Of a stretch of DNA of 7,740 nt, positions 6,021-7,740 are shown one piece after another (the stretch's first letter is position 1; the number at the start of each line of letters is the position of its first letter). The stretch is from an uncultured Lachnospiraceae bacterium. Lineage in GTDB: Bacteria; Bacillota; Clostridia; Lachnospirales; Lachnospiraceae. The notes under the pieces are model-generated. The model saw nothing but the letters and a program-made list of their open reading frames with translations. It was not told the origin of the DNA and did no database searches. The stretch spans positions 1 through 7,740 of the forward strand of contig CALDLG010000209.1 in the NCBI GenBank assembly GCA_937910785.1, written 5' to 3'. The position numbers and the translations under genes were made by a program.

Positions 6021-6049
6021 ATCATATCGCGTTTCCGGCATTCGCGCAA
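6021..6049 (-). promoter_or_regulatory. Promoter of the SufC/SufB-type operon
   Basis: On the minus strand TTGCGC (6049-6044), 17 bp, TATGAT (6026-6021). The predicted start is near 6014, leaving a leader of about 57 nt. That leader carries a self-complementary GC-rich tract (GCGCCGGCGC, about 6006-5997). No recognised Rrf2/IscR operator was found. Confidence 0.7.
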
Positions 6050-6092
6050 TATTTTCTAAAAAAAGCTTCCAAAAGGGAGAAAAAGAACACCC

Positions 6093-6121
6093 AAAAGCGC
6101 AGGTCTGACAGCCTGCGCTTT
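6093..6121 (-). terminator. Rho-independent terminator after PurA gene
   Basis: AAAGCGCAGG and CCTGCGCTTT form a perfect 10-bp stem with an 8-base loop, 13 bp after the PurA stop on the minus strand. The stem end continues into TTTT and then GGGTGTTCTTTTT. Because the stem is flanked by A and T runs it could also act weakly in the other direction. It separates the PurA unit from the Suf promoter. Confidence 0.75.
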
Positions 6122-6134
6122 CCAAATTGCTTTC

Positions 6135-7430
6135 CTATTTTCCGCTCAGAGAGCTTTTCCGGTAAATAATGTCATCCCGTCCCGGTCCGTTTGAAACCAT
6201 CGTAATCGGATAACCAATCCGCTTCTCGATAAATTCAATATAGTTCCGGCAATTCTCCGGCAGCTCATCGTAATTTTTTATGCCGCGTATTTCACATTTC
6301 CATCCCGGTAGTTTCTCAAGCACGGGCTTTGCCTTTTCAAGCTTCGCGGTAACCGGAAAATCCGTCACTATCTCACCGTCTATTTCGTAGCCCACGCAGA
6401 CCGGAATCTCATCCAGATAACCGAGCACATCCAGTACGGTAAACGCCACATCGGTTGCACCCTGTAAGCGGCAGCCATAGCCGGAAGCTACGCAGTCAAA
6501 CCAGCCCATGCGGCGCGGACGTCCCGTCGTCGCACCGTATTCACCGCCGTCACCGCCGCGGCGTCTCAGCTCTTCCGCTTCCTCTCCGAAGATCTCGGAG
6601 ACGAACGCGCCCGCACCCACCGCGGAAGAATATGCTTTACATACGGTTACAATCTGTCTGATCTCATAAGGCGGAAGTCCCGCACCGATGGCGCCGTAGG
6701 CCGCCAGCGTGGAAGAGGATGTCACCATCGGATAAATACCATGATCCGGGTCCTTCAGCGTACCTAACTGGCCTTCCAGCAGAATCGTCTTATTCTCCTT
6801 CAGCGCCCGGTAAAGATAAGCGGATACATCGCAGACATAGGGCTCTATCATATCCCGGTACCGGTGCAGCGTCCTAAGAAGCTCCGCGGGCTGAATCACC
6901 GGCTTATGGTATAAATGCTCCAGGATAACATTTTTCGTATCGCAGACCCTCTCTGTCTTCTCCTTTAACAGCTCCTCGTCAAAAAGCTCACTTACCTGAA
7001 AACCGATCTTCGCGTATTTATCGGAATAAAAGGGTGCAATTCCCGATTTCGTGGAACCGAAAGATTTGCCGCCCAGTCTTTCTTCCTCATACTGATCGAA
7101 CAGAATATGATAAGGCATCACGATCTGACAGCGGTCGGATACAAGAATCTTCGGCATCGGTACATTCCGGTCCGTAATTGATTTGATTTCTTCTATCAGA
7201 ATCGGAATATTCAACGCCACGCCATTACCGATAATGCTCGTAACGTGATCATAAAAAACACCCGACGGGAGCGTATGCAACGCGAACTTTCCGTAATGAT
7301 TCACGATCGTGTGTCCCGCATTGGCGCCCCCCTGAAAGCGGATTACGATGTCGGCTTCCCCCGCCATCATATCCGTAATTTTTCCTTTTCCTTCATCGCC
7401 CCAGTTGGCGCCTACGATTGCCTTTACCAT
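6135..7430 (-). CDS. purA: Adenylosuccinate synthetase, divergent clade
   Basis: This 431-residue protein, usual length for the family, converts IMP, aspartate and GTP to adenylosuccinate, the first committed step to AMP. Seen in order: GDEGKGK (11-17) with the catalytic Asp12, GGANAGHT (34-41) with His40, GNG (68-70), GATTGRPRR (299-307) for aspartate/IMP binding, TVLDVLGYLDE (331-341) for guanine recognition, and SNGPGRD (413-419) near the C-terminus. Several active-site segments differ from E. coli PurA: GTTGRGIGP is GSTKSGIAP (125-133), EGAQG is EGQLG (219-223), and TRVGEGPFPTE is SSAVGAGAFVSE (268-279). Asp12 argues against the phage 2-aminoadenylosuccinate synthetase PurZ. ATG 7430 lies 8 nt after a perfect GGAGG; a TTG at 7445 would overlap that site. 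It is monocistronic by its own terminator and promoter. Family is certain; kinetics may be unusual. Confidence 0.93.
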   Translation of the reverse strand: MVKAIVGANWGDEGKGKITDMMAGEADIVIRFQGGANAGHTIVNHYGKFALHTLPSGVFYDHVTSIIGNGVALNIPILIEEIKSITDRNVPMPKILVSDRCQIVMPYHILFDQYEEERLGGKSFGSTKSGIAPFYSDKYAKIGFQVSELFDEELLKEKTERVCDTKNVILEHLYHKPVIQPAELLRTLHRYRDMIEPYVCDVSAYLYRALKENKTILLEGQLGTLKDPDHGIYPMVTSSSTLAAYGAIGAGLPPYEIRQIVTVCKAYSSAVGAGAFVSEIFGEEAEELRRRGGDGGEYGATTGRPRRMGWFDCVASGYGCRLQGATDVAFTVLDVLGYLDEIPVCVGYEIDGEIVTDFPVTAKLEKAKPVLEKLPGWKCEIRGIKNYDELPENCRNYIEFIEKRIGYPITMVSNGPGRDDIIYRKSSLSGK

Positions 7431-7470
7431 AATCCATTCCTCCAAGCTCTTTTTTATTTCTTACATTGTC

Positions 7471-7499
7471 ATTATAATTTATTTTTATACATAAGTAAA
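7471..7499 (-). promoter_or_regulatory. Probable PurA promoter
   Basis: On the minus strand TTTACT (7499-7494), 17 bp, TATAAT (7476-7471), about 41 bp before the ATG. The area is very AT-rich, so chance TATAAT-like words are common. A second candidate is TTTGCA (7559-7554), 16 bp, TATAAT (7537-7532), but that one overlaps the terminator at 7540-7567 and is less convincing. Confidence 0.6.
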
Positions 7500-7539
7500 A
7501 TCAATATTTATTATATATTTAATAAGTTTTTATTATATC

Positions 7540-7567
7540 AAAAAAAGAGCCACTGCAAAGCAGATGG
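7540..7567 (-). terminator. Rho-independent terminator for a unit entering from the right
   Basis: On the minus strand CCA-T-CTGC, loop TTT, GCAG-TGG forms 7 pairs with one bulged T. It is followed by CTC and seven T (7546-7540). It lies upstream of PurA and would end transcription of a minus-strand gene located at or beyond the right edge, insulating PurA from it. Confidence 0.65.
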
Positions 7568-7740
7568 GGAATCATGTATTTCCAGACAGCCTATCTTCAT
7601 GTACAAGTGATATTTCATATGAAAAGCTTCTGAACTGTTAATTTTGAGAAAATCTCCTTGAAAAGTAAGGGTTTATTGAATTGATTTTTAGAACTTACAC
7701 CACTTTGACACCAATTCGACGGTTGACTCCTTTTTCAGAT
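7568..7740 (-). other. Non-coding tail with possible 3' end of an unidentified minus-strand gene
   Basis: Most of these 173 bases are AT-rich and hold no convincing gene. At the right edge two minus-strand frames stay open into the window for a short distance. One ends LKKESTVELVSKWCKF with its stop at 7688-7690, and the other ends SEKGVNRRIGVKVV with its stop at 7695-7697. Either could be the C-terminus of a gene whose terminator is at 7540-7567. The pieces are too short to assign a family. Confidence 0.3.

Noticed and set aside
6135..7430. PurZ (2-aminoadenylosuccinate synthetase, Z-genome phage enzyme) instead of PurA
   Set aside because: The GDEGKGK loop keeps the catalytic Asp that PurZ replaces, and there is no phage context.
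7538..7618. 26-residue minus-strand frame starting MKYHLYMKIG
   Set aside because: It runs through the terminator hairpin and its T run, and has no clear ribosome binding site.

Overview
The window reads as chromosomal DNA from an anaerobic Firmicute, most likely a Clostridia/Lachnospiraceae-type organism. The grounds are strong AGGAGG-type ribosome binding sites, sigma-A-like promoters with 17-bp spacers, a two-gene SufC/SufB-type iron-sulfur assembly unit, and PurF-like and PurA-like proteins whose wording resembles, from memory and unverified, Lachnospiraceae proteins. No tRNA, rRNA, CRISPR array or complete mobile element is visible.

Layout. Bases 1-2520 hold a minus-strand unit transcribed right to left: a consensus promoter (2508-2536), a yybP-ykoY-type manganese riboswitch leader (about 2240-2500), a GDT1/TMEM165-family (UPF0016) metal-ion transporter (1553-2239), a double zinc-ribbon protein with a C-terminal membrane helix (527-1510), and the N-terminal part of a membrane-anchored TPM-domain protein that runs off the left edge (1-506). 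Gaps of 42 and 20 bp suggest one operon. The riboswitch ties the transporter to Mn2+ efflux. The leader shows a terminator that consumes the 3' strand of aptamer helix P1, which predicts an ON switch with metal, plus a second, separate terminator/alternative-hairpin pair downstream.

Bases 2521-2734 are an AT-rich divergent intergenic region with degenerate repeats and the promoter for the only plus-strand gene. That gene (2735-4141) encodes a PurF-like amidophosphoribosyltransferase. Its phosphoribosyltransferase core and putative Fe-S cysteines are intact, but the N-terminal glutaminase domain has lost the catalytic Cys and other active-site motifs. It converges on a minus-strand pair (4292-5957): a SufC-like ATPase followed by a short SufB/SufD-type scaffold, with its own promoter. 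This looks like a minimal Suf system for Fe-S cluster assembly. Beyond a terminator (6094-6121) lies a divergent adenylosuccinate synthetase (PurA-like, 6135-7430) with promoter elements in the AT-rich stretch on its upstream side. A terminator at 7540-7567 closes a minus-strand transcription unit that enters from the right edge.

Themes: metal handling (Mn2+ export, Fe-S assembly) and purine nucleotide synthesis (PurF-like, PurA) sit side by side. PurF enzymes often carry a 4Fe-4S cluster, so the Suf pair could serve it, but that functional link is inference only. Nothing here is a clearly novel multi-gene defence or mobile system. The most unusual items are the glutaminase-dead PurF-like protein, the tandem attenuator architecture of the Mn leader, and the active-site substitutions in PurA.
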